DNA of 64,000 bases from Apiotrichum sp. Y4204. Taxonomy: Eukaryota > Basidiomycota > Tremellomycetes > Trichosporonales > Trichosporonaceae. The position numbers and the translations under genes are program-made. The notes under the pieces were generated by a model. It had not been told where the DNA came from. It was given only the letters and a program-made list of their open reading frames with translations, and searched no databases. The stretch spans positions 62,001-126,000 of the forward strand of contig JAMYHL010000087.1 of the NCBI GenBank assembly GCA_025531455.1, given 5' to 3'. Every line of letters starts with the position of its first letter. Position 1 is the first letter of the stretch. Shown here one piece after another: positions 42,582-52,771 of this stretch.

Positions 42582-44216
42582 ATGGAGTGCAAGTCCTCTC
42601 TCCCCCAGTCCGAGCTCTCGGGCCACTACGACTATGTCATTGTCGGCGGCGGCACCGCCGGGTGTGTGCTCGCCTCGCGCCTCACGTCGTACCTCCCCCA
42701 CCACCGCGTGCTCGTCATCGAAGGCGGCCCGACCGACTTTGACAAGCCCGAGGTGCTCAACCTCCGCGAGTGGCTCGGCATGCTCGGCGGCAAGTACGAC
42801 TACGACTACGGCACGACCGAGCAGCACATGGGCAACAGCCACATCCGCCACTCGCGCGCAAAGGTGCTCGGCGGCTGCTCGTCGCACAACACGCTCATCT
42901 CGTTCCGCCCCTTCCGCCGCGACATGGACAGCTGGGTGTACCGTGGTGCGACTGGCTGGGATTTTGACACGATGATGCGCTTGATCGACAAGCTCCGCAA
43001 CACCATCCAGCCGGTCCACGAGCGCCACCGCAACCAGCTCGTCAAGGACTGGATTTCGTCCTGCTCTTCGGCACTGGACATTCCGGTGATCGACGACTTT
43101 AACAGGACGATCCGCCGCGACGGCCAGTTCAAGGAGGGCGTCGGATTCTTCTCCATCTCGTACAACACCGAGGACGGCTCGCGCTCGAGCGCCAGTGTCG
43201 CGTACATCCACCCCCTGTTCCGCGGCGACGAGGTGCGCCCGAACCTGACTATTCTCACCGAGGCGTGGGTCTCGCGCGTCAATGTCGACGGCGATCAGGC
43301 CACCGGCGTCAATGTCACTCTCAAGGACGGCTCCAAGGTCACCATTTCCCCGAAGAAGGGCGGCGAGATCATTCTGTCCGGCGGCGCGGTCGACACTCCC
43401 CGCCTCATGCTCCTCTCCGGTCTTGGCCCCCGCGCCGAGCTCGAGGCCCTCGGCATCAACGTCGTCAAGGACATTCCCGGTGTCGGCGAGAACCTCCTCG
43501 ACCACCCCGAGACGATCATCATCTGGGAGCTGAACAAGCCTGTCCCCGAGGACCAGACGACCATGGACTCTGACGCGGGTATTTTCCTCCGCCGCGAGCC
43601 CGTCGGCCCCAACGACGACGCGACCGACCTGATGATGCACTGCTACCAGATCCCCTTCACCGTCAACACCGAGCGTCTGGGCTACCCGCAGATCAAGGAC
43701 CGGTACGCATTCTGCATGACGCCCAACATCCCCCGCCCGCGCTCCCGCGGCAAGCTCTACCTCACCTCGTCCGACCCGAGCGTCAAGCCCGCCCTCGACT
43801 TCCGCTACTTTACCGACCCGGAGGGATACGACGCCGCTACCTTTGTTGCCGGCATTCGCGCCGCCCGCAAGGTCGCTCAGGAGGCGCCGTTCAAGGACTG
43901 GCTCGTCAAGGAGGTGTGCCCCGGCCCCGAGGTGCAGACGGACGAGGCGATCAGCGAGTACGCGCGCCGCGCCGCGCACACAGTGTACCACCCGGCCGGC
44001 ACGACGCGCATGGGCGACGTGAAGAACGACCCGCTGGCGGTCGTCGACCCGACGCTCCGTGTCCGCGGCGTGCGCGGCCTCCGCGTCGCTGACGCAGGTG
44101 TCTTCCCCGAGATGGTGACTATCAACCCCATGCTCACGGTCCTTGCTGTTGGCGAGCACGCTGCCGAGATCATTGCCCGCGAGAAGGGATGGAAGGGCGA
44201 CGGCGCGCGTCTCTAG
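42582..44216 (+). CDS. Choline oxidase (GMC flavoprotein oxidoreductase) with peroxisomal-type C-terminus
   Basis: A single intronless frame of 544 residues from the ATG at 42582, close to the 547 residues of Arthrobacter choline oxidase. It has the FAD motif YVIVGGGTAGCVLASRL, and KVLGGCSSHNT with His102 at the site of covalent flavin attachment in choline oxidase. Glu310 in LDHPETII corresponds to the Glu that binds the trimethylammonium group. VYHPAGTTRMG (His470) and VTINPMLTV (Asn515) form the catalytic pair. Choline oxidase turns choline into betaine aldehyde and can continue to glycine betaine, producing H2O2. The C-terminus is ARL, again [SAC][KRH][LM]. An upstream extension of the frame to 42438 has no ATG and crosses the TATA candidate, so it was not used. 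Residue roles are taken from the Arthrobacter enzyme; the oxidase function is inferred. Confidence 0.93.
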   Translation: MECKSSLPQSELSGHYDYVIVGGGTAGCVLASRLTSYLPHHRVLVIEGGPTDFDKPEVLNLREWLGMLGGKYDYDYGTTEQHMGNSHIRHSRAKVLGGCSSHNTLISFRPFRRDMDSWVYRGATGWDFDTMMRLIDKLRNTIQPVHERHRNQLVKDWISSCSSALDIPVIDDFNRTIRRDGQFKEGVGFFSISYNTEDGSRSSASVAYIHPLFRGDEVRPNLTILTEAWVSRVNVDGDQATGVNVTLKDGSKVTISPKKGGEIILSGGAVDTPRLMLLSGLGPRAELEALGINVVKDIPGVGENLLDHPETIIIWELNKPVPEDQTTMDSDAGIFLRREPVGPNDDATDLMMHCYQIPFTVNTERLGYPQIKDRYAFCMTPNIPRPRSRGKLYLTSSDPSVKPALDFRYFTDPEGYDAATFVAGIRAARKVAQEAPFKDWLVKEVCPGPEVQTDEAISEYARRAAHTVYHPAGTTRMGDVKNDPLAVVDPTLRVRGVRGLRVADAGVFPEMVTINPMLTVLAVGEHAAEIIAREKGWKGDGARL

Positions 44217-44830
44217 AGAACCAGATGACGAAAAAGTATTTCATTAGTAGCTACTGTATCCAGTGCAAGATGTATTCTCGTGACCGCTGCGGCGGGTTTC
44301 ATGATTATGTGTGGGACATTTGTTGTGGAAGCTGGGAGGCTGGGAGGGTCCATTTGACATAGCCCGTCGAGCCGTTCGCATAGCCTGCTAGCCTGTCGAG
44401 TGCGGTCCGCGTCCGGACAGGCGTTCTCAACGTCAGGATCTGTGCGGTTGCTGACAGTCCTCGCACCATCATCCCCCACCTCGCCGCATGCGCTTCCCAC
44501 AGTGCACCAACACCATTCCTCCCTACTCCCACCCGATGCGGACAATGGAAGTGTGAGACAAAGACATCCAAGACATGCAAGACACACTCTTCATATCGTG
44601 TCTCATGTCCGCATTCATCCCACTTTCTCGCAGCCACATTTCGTGCCACCACCAGAAAAATTGGCTCCGTCCCATCTGCCACACTCACAAGAGTCATACA
44701 CAATCCACAATCCACAATCCACAATTCAACCCAACTCCACTTCAACTCGACACTCTCAACTCCATCTTCTATATCAACCTTCGCACACATCCCCTCTTGG
44801 CGATACACTCCCACCCACCAGTCCGCAAGC
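44217..44830. other. Intergenic region and leader of the BUR1-type kinase
   Basis: About 610 bp. From about 44480 the coding strand is A/C-rich and purine-poor, a leader-like composition. CACAATC/CCACAATCC units repeat three to four times around 44700-44725. No gene seen. Confidence 0.5.
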
Positions 44831-47800
44831 ATGCCCGGGCCATGGCCCACCCCCAACCCCCCGCCGCTGGCGAAGCGCCTCGCCCCAAACTCGCCGACGC
44901 GCCTGCCCCCGCCGCCGACGCACGCACTCCCCGCCCGGCCCGATACCGGCGCGCCCCCGCGGCAGACTATCAGCCTGCGCGCCAGGATGGATAACCCCCC
45001 GCCAGTAATTGATAGGCGATACCCGCCCGGACATGGTCATGGTGGACCTGCACATGGTGGGCCTGGCGGAGGCGGACACGGCGGAGGTCCTGGTCCTGGT
45101 CCTGGTCCTGGTCCCGGGCCCGGTCCGCATTCCGGTCCCTCACACTCTGGCCCATCGCACTTCAACCACGGCCCCAATGCCCCGCCGTTCCCGTTCCAGC
45201 CCTTCCAGCAGCCGTATGCGCCGCTGCCCTTCCCGCCCTTTCAGCAGCCGTACCAGCAGCCGTACGGTCGCGACCATCGCGACCGCGAGTTTGCCGACCG
45301 CAGCGACCGCGGCGACCGCTACATCCCCGACGACGAGCCGCGCGAGCGCGACAGGCGGAACTCGGACGCGCGCTCCCGCTCCCGTGAAAGGCACTACGAG
45401 TACGACCGCCGCGATAGAGAGCGCGACCGCGAGAGGGAGAGGGAAAGGGGCCGCGACCGCGATCCGCACTGGGAGCGCGAGAGAGAGTATCCGCGGTACT
45501 CGTCTGGATCCCGCGAGCGCCGCCCGTACGACCGGTACGATGCGCGTGACCGCGACCGTGATCGCGAGCGGGGACGGGATCGGGAACGGGAACGGGAACG
45601 CGACGAGCGCCCGCCGTACGGCCAGAAGAAGAGCCGCCCGCCGCCCAAGGAAGAAGGCGAGGAGGGCGAGATTGAGGCCGGCGAAGTGCGTACCCCGCCG
45701 CCGCCGGCGCCGAGCAGTCCCCCACCGCCCCCTCCCCCGGATAGCGAGCCGCCCCCGCCGCCTCCGCGCACTGCGTCTCCACCCCCACCGCCGCGTTCCC
45801 CGCCGCGGTCCCCGCCACGCCGGCCTGCGTCGCCCCGCGCTGAGCGCGCACCCTCCCCGCGCCGTGTACCTACCCCTCCGCGGCGTATACCTACGCCCCC
45901 GCGGCGGGTCCCTCCTCCCCCGCATCGAGCATCTGCATCTTCACCGCGCCGTGCAGCGTCACCGCCTCGCGCCCGTGCATCCTCCCCAACCCGCGCCCCG
46001 TCTCCTCACAGACGCGCAGCGTCACCCCACCCCGCGCCTCCTCGACGGACATCGCCTCATCACCGGCCTGCCTCTCCCCCTCCACCGCCGCCAACTTCTC
46101 CACCCAAGGAGGATCCAGCGCCGCCAGCTGACCCCGCCCCGCCATCACCTCCACCTCCTCCACCAGACGCCCCGCGCGACCCATCCCCGCCGAAACGCGA
46201 CGCTTCAGATCTCAACACCCCGGCCAAGCCTATCCCCCGCTTCGCTCCCAGACGCGAGGGCAGTGGCGCACACGCACCGAACCGCAACCTCCTGGAACCC
46301 GTTACTCGCGTTTCTACACCCGTCGCCGCGCGCGGGATGACGCCCACACCGCACGGCAAGCTGTTCCGCTTCCCGACCGCCGCTGAGGAGAAGGAGACGT
46401 TTGGGCGACACTTTATTGGAACATCAACACTCGCGGCGTATGATATCGGGACCAAGCTCGGTGAAGGCACGTTTGGTGTCGTCACAAAGGCGGTTGAGCT
46501 CGCGACGAAGCGTGCGGTGGCGCTGAAAAAGCTCATTACGCACAACCCCCGCGATGGCGTCAGCGTGACTACCGTCCGCGAAATCAAGATTCTCAAGGAG
46601 CTGCACCACCCGAACATTGTGCCGCTTATAGACATGGTCGTCCAGAGGAGTGAGTAGGCCTGGAGTGGGGTTTGAGACCCGTGCTGATATTAGAAATCCC
46701 CGCGGACCGCGGATACCGCGGCGAGGTGTTTATGGTATTTCCGTTCATGGACCACGATCTGTGTGGGCTGCTACTGAACAAGGACTTTCGCATGACACAC
46801 TCGGTCGCCAAGCTGCTGCTCAAACAGATCCTCGAGGGCCTCTCGTACATGCACGCCAATAACATTATTCACCGCGACCTCAAGACGGCGAATATCCTGG
46901 TGTCAAAGGAGGGCAGCGCGATGATTGCCGACTTTGGTCTCGCACGCACACTCGGCGTCGAGGAGATGCCGCGCCACTCGCCGCACGAGTACACCAACAT
47001 GGTCGTCACGCGGTGGTACCGCGCCCCGGAGCTGCTCCTCGGCGACCAGCACTACACCACCGCCATTGATCTATGGTCCGTCGGCTGCATCCTTGGCGAG
47101 ATGTACCTCCGCGAACCCATCTTCCCCGGGACATCGGACAAGGACCAGCTGCACCGCATCTTCTCGCGCGCGGGGCCGCCGTCGCACGTCTCGTGGCCGT
47201 CGTGGAAGCAGCTCCCGGGCTTCCCCGAGGCAAAAGACCACCCGTGGGAACACACGCACCGCGAACTCACGCTGCTGCAGTGTGCGAAGAAGTGGGCGTA
47301 AGTGTGACTTTTGTGGATGTGGCATTTTGGCATATCTAACCCCAGAATGGACCGGACCGGGGCAGACCTTCTTGTCGAGCTGCTGCGTATCGACCCGGCA
47401 AAGCGGCCGTCGGCAGACAAGGCGCTCGAGCACGTCTGGTTCTGGACCGACCCGCTGCCAGCCAAGATTGGAACGTGGGTAAAAGACAAAAGACTTTGAC
47501 TGACGGCAGCATTCCGGTCGTCGAGTCGTCGCATGAGATGACGAGCCGCGAGCGTGAAGTCCCGCAACAAGTGTACCGTCCGCCGCAGCACCAGCCCGTC
47601 CGCCCACCGACATGGAGCACGGGCCCGCCGCGCCCGAACATGAACATGCCGCCGAACAATATGCGCCGTCCCCCGGGGCCGCCAATGGGCCAGCACGCAC
47701 AGGGCGGGTACGGGCGCGCGCCGCCCGGCCGTCCGGGGCAGGGTCCTCCGCCAGGAGCGTATGGACGCCCCCCGCCGCACGGCCCCCCGCCTGGGCGCGG

Positions 47801-48062
47801 GCCATACCGCGGCGGACCACCTGGCGGACCAGGTGGTCCAGGTGGTCCAGGCGGAGGTGGTCCTCCTGGCGCTGGGCCCGGTGGACCAGGGCGCGGGCTG
47901 CCGTTCAAGCTGCAGGGCGGGATGCACGCGTCGACGGGGCCGAGCTTTGCTGGTGGAGCGGGACCCGGACCTGGGGGCGCGCGGCTGCCGAAACGGCCTG
48001 GCCCGCCAGAGGAGTGGCGCGCGGACAAGCGGCCTCGGCGGGACGACAGCCTGCCGTACTGA
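44831..48062 (+). CDS. BUR1: Cyclin-dependent kinase of the BUR1/CDK9 type with long low-complexity arms
   Basis: Four exons (44831-46649, 46694-47297, 47346-47474, 47510-48062) encode about 1034 residues. Residues 1-520 are disordered: Pro/Gly-rich with a GP dipeptide run, then an Arg/Asp/Glu-rich stretch, then Pro/Ser/Arg-rich repeats. The kinase domain begins near residue 540 (YDIGTKLGEGTFGVVTKAV). It has the cyclin-binding helix TTVREIKILKEL, catalytic HRDLKTANIL, metal-binding DFGLA, T-loop YTNMVVTRWYRAPELLLG, and WSVGCILGEMYLREPIFPG. An insert with FMDHDLCGLL is as in CDK9 and Bur1. The C-terminal arm is Gly/Pro/Arg-rich. Bur1 phosphorylates Spt5 and the RNA polymerase II tail during elongation. 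CTK1/CDK12 is the main alternative; the C-terminal Gly/Pro arm and T-loop fit BUR1/CDK9 better. The start could also be the ATG at 44990 (MDNPPPVIDRR). Confidence 0.9.
45086..45123 (+). repeat. Coding GGTCCT microsatellite in BUR1
   Basis: Four to five copies of GGTCCT followed by degenerate GGTCCCGGGCCC encode an uninterrupted Gly-Pro dipeptide run in the N-terminal arm. Copy changes of whole units would keep frame. Confidence 0.85.
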
Positions 48063-49617
48063 GCAGAAGATATTGTATCTGTGGTATTCATGATATCTAG
48101 CATCTAGAGTGCGGTGCATGGTCGGAGACTGGGGAGGGACATGGGCTGTGCCGGCATCGAGGTCGGAGATCTATGGAGATATGGAGATATGGAGACATAA
48201 AGATGAGATGTGGAATGTGGTGTGCAGAGCGATATCAAGCACCCAGAGCGTGGCCACCTCCCTACGGCGATCCATGATCGATGGGCGTGAAATGGCGAAA
48301 CGAGGGCCGCAGCAGGACCGATCTGAGTGAGACTGGGACTGGGACTGAGACTGACGAGGATCCGAGACCCGAGACCGAGACCGAGACCCACCAGACCCAT
48401 GGCTCCATGACCCACGCCCCGGCGCAGCAGAGAATGGCCAGCTGGGCCAGAACTAGTCGATGGGATGGTGCGTGAAGCTTTTTCTGGGGTGGCACATTGT
48501 GGCACATCCTGGCCGCCGGCTCAGGCCACGGGCTGCGTCGCCCCGCGTACTAGGGCTCGCTATCCCAAGGATCGTAAGCTCGCGTAATCTGCCCCGTTGG
48601 CCTGGGTGGTGCCCGCAAGCCCGATTTGGGGTGATTAGAGTTTTGTTCATCGTGCCTCGGCCGGACGAGCGCCGCACGTGTCCGCCGAGCTCCTCCGCGC
48701 CTGTGCTCCGCCCCCGAGCTAGGAATCCGGCGAGTCCGGCGAGACAGCGGACCGGGTCTTCCGGGTGGGCAGCAGAGGAAAAACAGAAAAGGGCATGCAT
48801 TGAGCCACGAGCTTGCAGCTTGCAGCCTTGCAGCCTTGCAGCTTGCGTGCAATATGCAAGAATTTTCCGCCATGCGAATGCACCTTGCACCTTTGCGTAT
48901 ATTGTCCTGCTTCTACGCGCGCTCGATTGCGCTCGACCTCTGTAGTCCTTCAGGGGATGCATTGCAGGATTGCAGGGCTCTAACAGGACTGGGCTGTTTC
49001 TGTTGGGTCTTGGGACGTCGTCTGTGCGGGTTGCGCGTGCGGGGGGGTGAGTGCCCAGACTGAAAGCCAAGAGAGCGTGATGTTTACGAGACGCGCCGGG
49101 TCGCCGGGTCGTGCTCCCCCCTTTCAGCGGAAAAGAGAGAGAAACTGTTTGAGCTGGAGGAGATGCATTACCATTATTGTTTCCTCTCTGTTCTGTTCTT
49201 TTCTCCATCGTCCATAATCCATCGCGAGATCTTCTTGCACCACCACTTCTCACCCCGACCTATCGACGATCAGTAGTAGTAGTGGCCGTCGCTGTCCCTA
49301 ATTACTCCCACGCCTCCGTCCACTGGCCCTCACGCTCTCTGTCCCTCTCTCTCTCTTCTGGTGCCCTGCGATTCTGGCCCTGTTGGCTTGGGTCGGAACC
49401 CTATCCCCCTCCTGTCCCCCCCTCCCTCCGTTGCCAGGTTGCAACCCCGAATCTTGTTTTGCACACCAACCGCCTCGTGCAAACCTCTTCATCCTCTCTT
49501 CTACTCTCATCCTCGCACTAGCACCTCGGCCTCGCACTCACTCTCTCACTCGTGACTAGTGACCCGTGACTGGCACACACACACCTCCAGTACTCCAACC
49601 CAACTCCGCAGCAAAAA
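48063..49617. other. Intergenic region with small repeats and CT-rich leader
   Basis: About 1.55 kb. It holds a TATGGAGA run (48170-48200), a GACTGGGACTGG/GAGACC run (48330-48395) and a CTTGCAG(C) run (48808-48855). From about 49180 the sequence is CT-rich, leading into the next gene. A 266-codon minus frame (49253-48453) has low-quality composition and no family likeness. Confidence 0.5.
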
Positions 49618-51121
49618 ATGGATCGTGAGTCTATACCCCGAACATCGGCCTCCCTGGGGATGGGGAAAAGGACTGGAATGGAATGCAGTCGTCGCCAGAG
49701 ACGATCACCTTGACCTCGCACCACCTCTCCACACCTCTCCACACCTCTCCACCTCTCTCCTCTCCATCCCTCTCTACCTCTTGCCATCCCTGTATCGTAG
49801 CTGACATGTCCGAACCCGTCTCCCGCCCCGACGCCGTTATCACTCCCAATGCCCCATCAGCCGTCCGCACCGTTCCCATCCCCACCGACGAGGGTACCGG
49901 CCCCGTGAGCCCCCCGACGCGCACGACCGAGGAGTCCCCCGCCGTCACCCCCACCCCGCCGACGACGACCCCTTCCTCTGCGCCCCCAACCACGCCGTCC
50001 ACCACGCCCTCCGAGCCTTCCCCGGAGACCTCTTCCCCGGGGGAGAACACCTCGTCGGCCTCCCCCCAGCAGCCCAACGAGACGTCGTCCGCCCCCCAGC
50101 AGACCTCGCCCCAGCCGCCGAATGAGACGTCCGCCAGCCCGTCCCCCACGTCGGAGGGGAACAACCAGCAGACCTCCCAGCAGCAGCAGACGTCAAACAC
50201 CAACACGGGCGGCAACAGCCAGCCGACCAGCACCGGCAACACACAGTCGGCCTCCGGTACCAGCCAGAGCTCTGCTGCGCTGTCCACCTACCAGACTGTC
50301 GAGGCGAGCCAAGTCGGCAACAGCATCGTGATGGTCACGATTCAGAAGACGTCAACCTTCCAGGTCTCGGGGACCGCTGCCGCCGCTGCGCCGCGCAAGT
50401 CGAACACTGGAGCCATTGTTGGTGGTGTCGTTGGTGGTGTTGGCGGTGCGTTGCTCCTTGCCACCATCCTCGGCTGCCTCTTCTGGCGCCGCAAAAAGTC
50501 CAAGGCCGTCGCATTCGACGACAAGATGTTTGACCCTGACCTCTCGACCCGTCACTCGGCTGCCGACAACCTCGACTTTATCGCCCCGACCGACCCCACC
50601 CTCTCGGACGTCGACCCGTACCCGTACCAGCCGTCGTCGAACGGCACCTACGAGCAGCACAGCGCGTACGACCACCAGCCGTACGACCCGAATGCGTACG
50701 ACCAGTACAACCAGAGCTCGATGGCCATGCCGGATGCTCGCGACTACCAGCCGTACCCGAACTACGGATATGGCGCGGCTGCTGCCGGCGCTGGTGCGGG
50801 TGCTGCCGCGGCGTACGGCCACCACGACTACACCGACGACCCCTACGCGACCCCGGCTGCGGCTGCCAAGGCGCGCGAGGCGGGTGTTGAGCGCGCAGGC
50901 GCGCTCTCGCCCGCCGGCCACTCGGCCTCGTCCGCTGCCGGCAGCGCAGTCTTCGAGGACGCGATCAGCAACCAGGGCCACATGAGCAACCAGGGCCACG
51001 AGGCCGCCTACACGGACGCGCATGGTGATGGTATGCAGGAGATCCCGCCCAAGTAAGTGAATCTGAGAGGATGTGTGCTGACAGCAGCTACCACTCGATC
51101 CCCCGTCCGGACCAGCAGTAA
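49618..51121 (+). CDS. Single-pass membrane protein with Ser/Thr/Pro-rich ectodomain (cell-wall sensor-like)
   Basis: Three coding exons are proposed: 49618-49624 (7 nt, ATG GAT C), 49801-51052 and 51088-51121, giving 430 residues. If the first exon is wrong, translation would start at the ATG at 49806 (MSEPVSRP). Residues 5-190 are extremely rich in Ser, Thr, Pro, Gln and Asn with N-glycosylation sites (NTS, NET twice). One transmembrane segment lies at about 206-230 (GAIVGGVVGGVGGALLLATILGCLF), with GxxxG repeats, followed by the stop-transfer WRRKKSK. The cytosolic tail of 200 residues is Tyr/Pro/Asp/Ala-rich. The arrangement resembles Mid2/Wsc-like stress sensors, but there is no N-terminal signal peptide and no WSC Cys-rich domain. 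The last intron is 35 nt and changes the C-terminus from PPK to PPNYHSIPRPDQQ. Function unknown. Confidence 0.82.
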
Positions 51122-52017
51122 ACTTGCGTGCCATGTGACATCTTGCGCTCCATCTTGCGCCCACGCCATCTCCCGCGCACCGCGCGCATCTCTCGCGACC
51201 GCTCCTGCATCTCTCGCATCGCAGATATAGACCAGTACCCTAGCAGCTGTGCCCAGCCATAATATCATGGCCGTAGACCGGCTTGTACCAGTATGAATAC
51301 CCATGGAAACAGAAGCACAGAAAAGGATGGGCGATCATGCACGCCATGATCGCCACCGTCTGGCGATCCAGGCATGTGGTGACATCGCGCGGCCCGTGCG
51401 CGAGCGCTGGTGGTGTCTGTGCGCGAACACCGGGCTGACGTGATGTGGTTTGCCACTTGCAGCATGTAGTGAGTAGCGAAGTAGCAAGTAGCGAGCAGCA
51501 AGCAGCAAGCAGCAAGCAGCAAGTAGCGCGCAGCAAGTACCAAGTAGCGAGCAGACACCAATGCGTCACGCAGCACGCGACCAACAACGAAACGTCTTAG
51601 AAGGAGAAAGTCACGCCCCCTTGTCCCCGCCAGCCATCCACCGGTCTTGGCCAGACGACTCAACGATCCGACGAGCTTTTCCTCAACGGCCGTGCTCGGC
51701 AATGTCGGCGTCTGGCGGAAGTAGAGGGGGGTTTGCGATTATGTAAATTCTTTCAGCTCATAATGCCGGTCGTCTGGAATTCCGGTTTTTACAGAAGGCG
51801 CCTCGGGTCGACGTCCTCGACTTCTGTGAATGTGTGCATCCTCCGGCGCTCCGGCGGCGATCTTGCCTGCGCACAGAATACACAGATTCCTAGACAGATA
51901 TCAAGCACAACGGCGATCCGCGATCCTACATCCCTCGCGATCCGCACTTTCTTTCAGTTTCATTTATGTACTTTTCCTTCTTTCCAAAAATTGTAAGGAG
52001 GGAACCAAATCCCCCGA
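51122..52017. other. Intergenic region with minisatellite
   Basis: About 900 bp. A (GTAGCAA)/(GCAGCAA)-type repeat fills 51471-51555. No gene is supported. The end next to the tRNA is A/T-rich: on the minus strand downstream of the tRNA the run at 51981-51990 gives TTTTT, usable as an RNA polymerase III terminator. Confidence 0.5.
51471..51555 (+). repeat. Minisatellite of AGCAAGC / AGTAGCGAGC units
   Basis: About 85 bp of alternating AGTAGCGA, AGTAGCAA and AGCAAGCAGC units in tandem. It is intergenic. Confidence 0.85.
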
Positions 52018-52113
52018 TGACGAAAGTGGGGTTCGAACCCACGCCCGAAGACCACGGTATCAGTTCCTAGCAGGACCTAAACATGGCGCCTTAGACCACT
52101 CGGCCATTTCGCC
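52018..52113 (-). tRNA. tRNA-Leu(UAG) with anticodon-loop intron
   Basis: Reading the minus strand from 52113: acceptor GGCGAAA pairs with TTTCGTC (one G-T pair) before discriminator A. The D-arm is GCCGAGTGGTCTAAGGC, which also holds the A box, and the T-arm is GTGGG-TTCGAAC-CCCAC. The long variable arm (TCTTCGGGCG) marks a class II tRNA. The anticodon stem CCATG/CGTGG closes a loop TT-TAG-G, interrupted after position 37 by an intron of about 18 nt. The anticodon is therefore UAG, reading CUA (leucine). The intron contains CTA, able to pair with the anticodon as in most eukaryotic tRNA precursors. No CCA is encoded, as expected in a nuclear gene. Confidence 0.93.
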
Positions 52114-52771
52114 TCGAGAAATCGTCAAAGCTGGGGGATATATGACGAGAGGCAAACAAGTCGGGTCATCATTTTGTGGCAGTTGTGTTTAGTTGGTGGT
52201 GCTCGTTTGGTCGTATTGTTTGTCCTCACGCTTGACTGTCGTTCTTGCGTCTGAGCTGTTCAGTTCTAGCTCGAGATGTTCCCGAATGCGATACTTTGTG
52301 TGTGGACAATGCCCTCGTCGCAGGATGTCTGCCACACTTGAATACTGGGTTGCCACATGCTACACTTATGATCGTATGGTCGTGTCTCGCCGTTTGATCA
52401 ATGACTTGCTGATCCGCTGATCCTGTGTCCGTAGATTTGCGGATCCGTAGGAGACCACCATATCACCATGCTCTACGCGCAGCATTCCCAGCTGTCCCCT
52501 TCCAAGTCGGCGTTGATCGGTGATCTGCAATACTGTGTGGCAGCGATCACAAAGCCTTTAAACTGATTTACTCCACTTCCCCTGTCCGCTCGACACGTCC
52601 CGACAGGCCGACAGCTCGCCGCAGCTCGACAGGTCGACTGCTAGCCCGACAGCTCGCCCGAGACACACGCATTACGAATGCGTTGCATTCAACTACATAT
52701 ACATTTAAAGTCCATGAATGTCCTGCGCGCTGGCGCTGAGGGAGGGCGAATGAATGGTAATTGTCCATGTC
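52114..52771. other. Intergenic region with a TGATCCGCTGATC copy
   Basis: About 660 bp between the tRNA and the secreted-protein gene. TGATCCGCTGATC is at 52410-52422, followed by further GATCCG pieces. A CGACAG(C/G) rich stretch with several short repeats runs over 52585-52660. No gene seen. Confidence 0.5.

Noticed and set aside
42558..44159. 533-codon minus frame opposite choline oxidase
   Set aside because: Antisense mirror frame; choline oxidase motifs are complete on the plus strand.
48453..49253. 266-codon minus frame in the spacer after BUR1
   Set aside because: Low-complexity Arg/Ala/Gly composition, no similarity, overlaps repeats; treated as chance.
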